NCBI GenBank assembly: GCA_000437855.1
Contig: FR902204.1
Location: 36,430-60,663, forward strand
DNA from: Clostridium sp. CAG:567
Lineage (GTDB): Bacteria; Bacillota; Clostridia; TANB77; CAG-508
Length of the DNA: 24,234 nucleotides
Direction of reading: 5' to 3'
Shown: in pieces, positions 24,031 to 24,234 of the stretch
Numbering within the stretch: the stretch's first letter is position 1
Layout of the letters: the number at the start of each line of letters is the position of its first letter
Translations under genes and position numbers: made by a program
Notes under the pieces: model-generated
Databases searched by the model: none
What the model saw: only the letters and a program-made list of their open reading frames with translations
What the model was told of the DNA's origin: nothing

Positions 24031-24141
24031 AAAGTTGCCTTGCAAATATGCACACTCCAAAGTATCTTATCCTTGTAATATAGGTAAAATCTTGGATTTT
24101 TCGTGTGCAATAAAAAAATTTAATTTTTTGTATAAAAACTA

Positions 24142-24170
24142 TTGCACTTTGGTATAATGTGTACTATAAT
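24142..24170 (+). promoter_or_regulatory. SigA promoter for tRNA-Asn
   Basis: TTGCAC (24142-24147) and TATAAT (24165-24170) are exactly 17 bases apart, 20 bases before the tRNA 5' end. A second TATAAT at 24153-24158 has no well-spaced -35. Confidence 0.65.
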
Positions 24171-24190
24171 AACTTCAGTTTTAAAAATAT

Positions 24191-24234
24191 TCTCCATTAG
24201 CTCAGTTGGTAGAGCGCTCGGCTGTTAACCGATA
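24191..24234 (+). tRNA. tRNA-Asn (anticodon GUU), partial
   Basis: The plus strand begins a tRNA: a 7-base acceptor half (TCTCCAT), TA, D arm GCTC...GAGC with AGTTGGTA, and anticodon stem TCGG/CCGA around loop CTGTTAA (anticodon GTT). The window ends just after the anticodon stem, so the variable loop, T arm and 3' acceptor half are not seen. It may be the first gene of a tRNA or rRNA cluster. Confidence 0.9.

Noticed and set aside
24049..24110. TGCACAC/GTGTGCA repeat between recD2 and tRNA-Asn as a riboswitch or small RNA
   Set aside because: The arms are only 7 bp with a long unstructured interval, and there is no terminator or recognised riboswitch core.

Overview
The window is strongly AT-rich chromosomal DNA from a low-GC, spore-forming Firmicute, most likely a member of Clostridia. 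The grounds are AGGAGG-type ribosome binding sites, frequent TTG starts, spoVT, a gap-pgk-tpiA-gpmI-eno operon and Clostridia-style murB/yvcK. No species can be named from the sequence. Almost everything is on the minus strand, except a small plus-strand block at 8.0-10.8 kb and a tRNA cut by the right edge.

Layout from left to right. (1) 1-1218 (-) is the N-terminal 406 residues of a surface protein that fuses a prepilin-like hydrophobic helix to a formylglycine-generating-enzyme-like (SUMF1/FGE) domain. (2) 1219-1752 is mostly non-coding but holds a decayed tspO remnant and two AT-rich inverted repeats. (3) 1753-7846 (-) is a compact housekeeping series: murB, a divergent membrane-anchored yvcK, a GH133-type glycogen debranching enzyme, ruvC and holA. 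(4) 8023-8774 (+) holds a zinc-ribbon/TM2 protein and a DUF2752 protein, ending in a bidirectional terminator. An 84-residue membrane protein (-) and a secreted VWA protein with an IPQTG sortase-type anchor (+) diverge from one intergenic region. (5) 10839-17036 (-) is the lower glycolysis operon gap-pgk-tpiA-gpmI-eno with tRNA-Gln(CUG) at its end. Perfect hairpins without U-tracts lie in the gap-pgk and eno-tRNA spacers. (6) 17215-17430 (-) encodes a 71-residue protein with a repeated aromatic-x-Gln-Glu motif, followed by two tandem terminators. (7) 17555-23934 (-) is the series recD2, a 42-bp-repeat coiled-coil gene, comF, a soluble KAP-type P-loop NTPase and spoVT. (8) tRNA-Asn(GUU) starts at 24191.

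How the genes work together: region 5 converts glyceraldehyde-3-phosphate to phosphoenolpyruvate. Region 3 mixes cell-wall precursor synthesis, carbon/cell-wall control (YvcK), glucan use and DNA replication/recombination. Region 7 carries DNA metabolism genes (recD2, comF) interrupted by two accessory genes, the coiled-coil repeat protein and the KAP NTPase.

The points most worth checking are: recD2 is broken by a single extra base inside its last helicase motif; an exact 14-residue (two-heptad) coiled-coil array is preceded by an inverted repeat over its start site; a transmembrane-less KAP NTPase sits between comF and spoVT; the prepilin-FGE fusion; the tspO remnant, which is too short for routine gene calling; and a YvcK whose usual signature is replaced.
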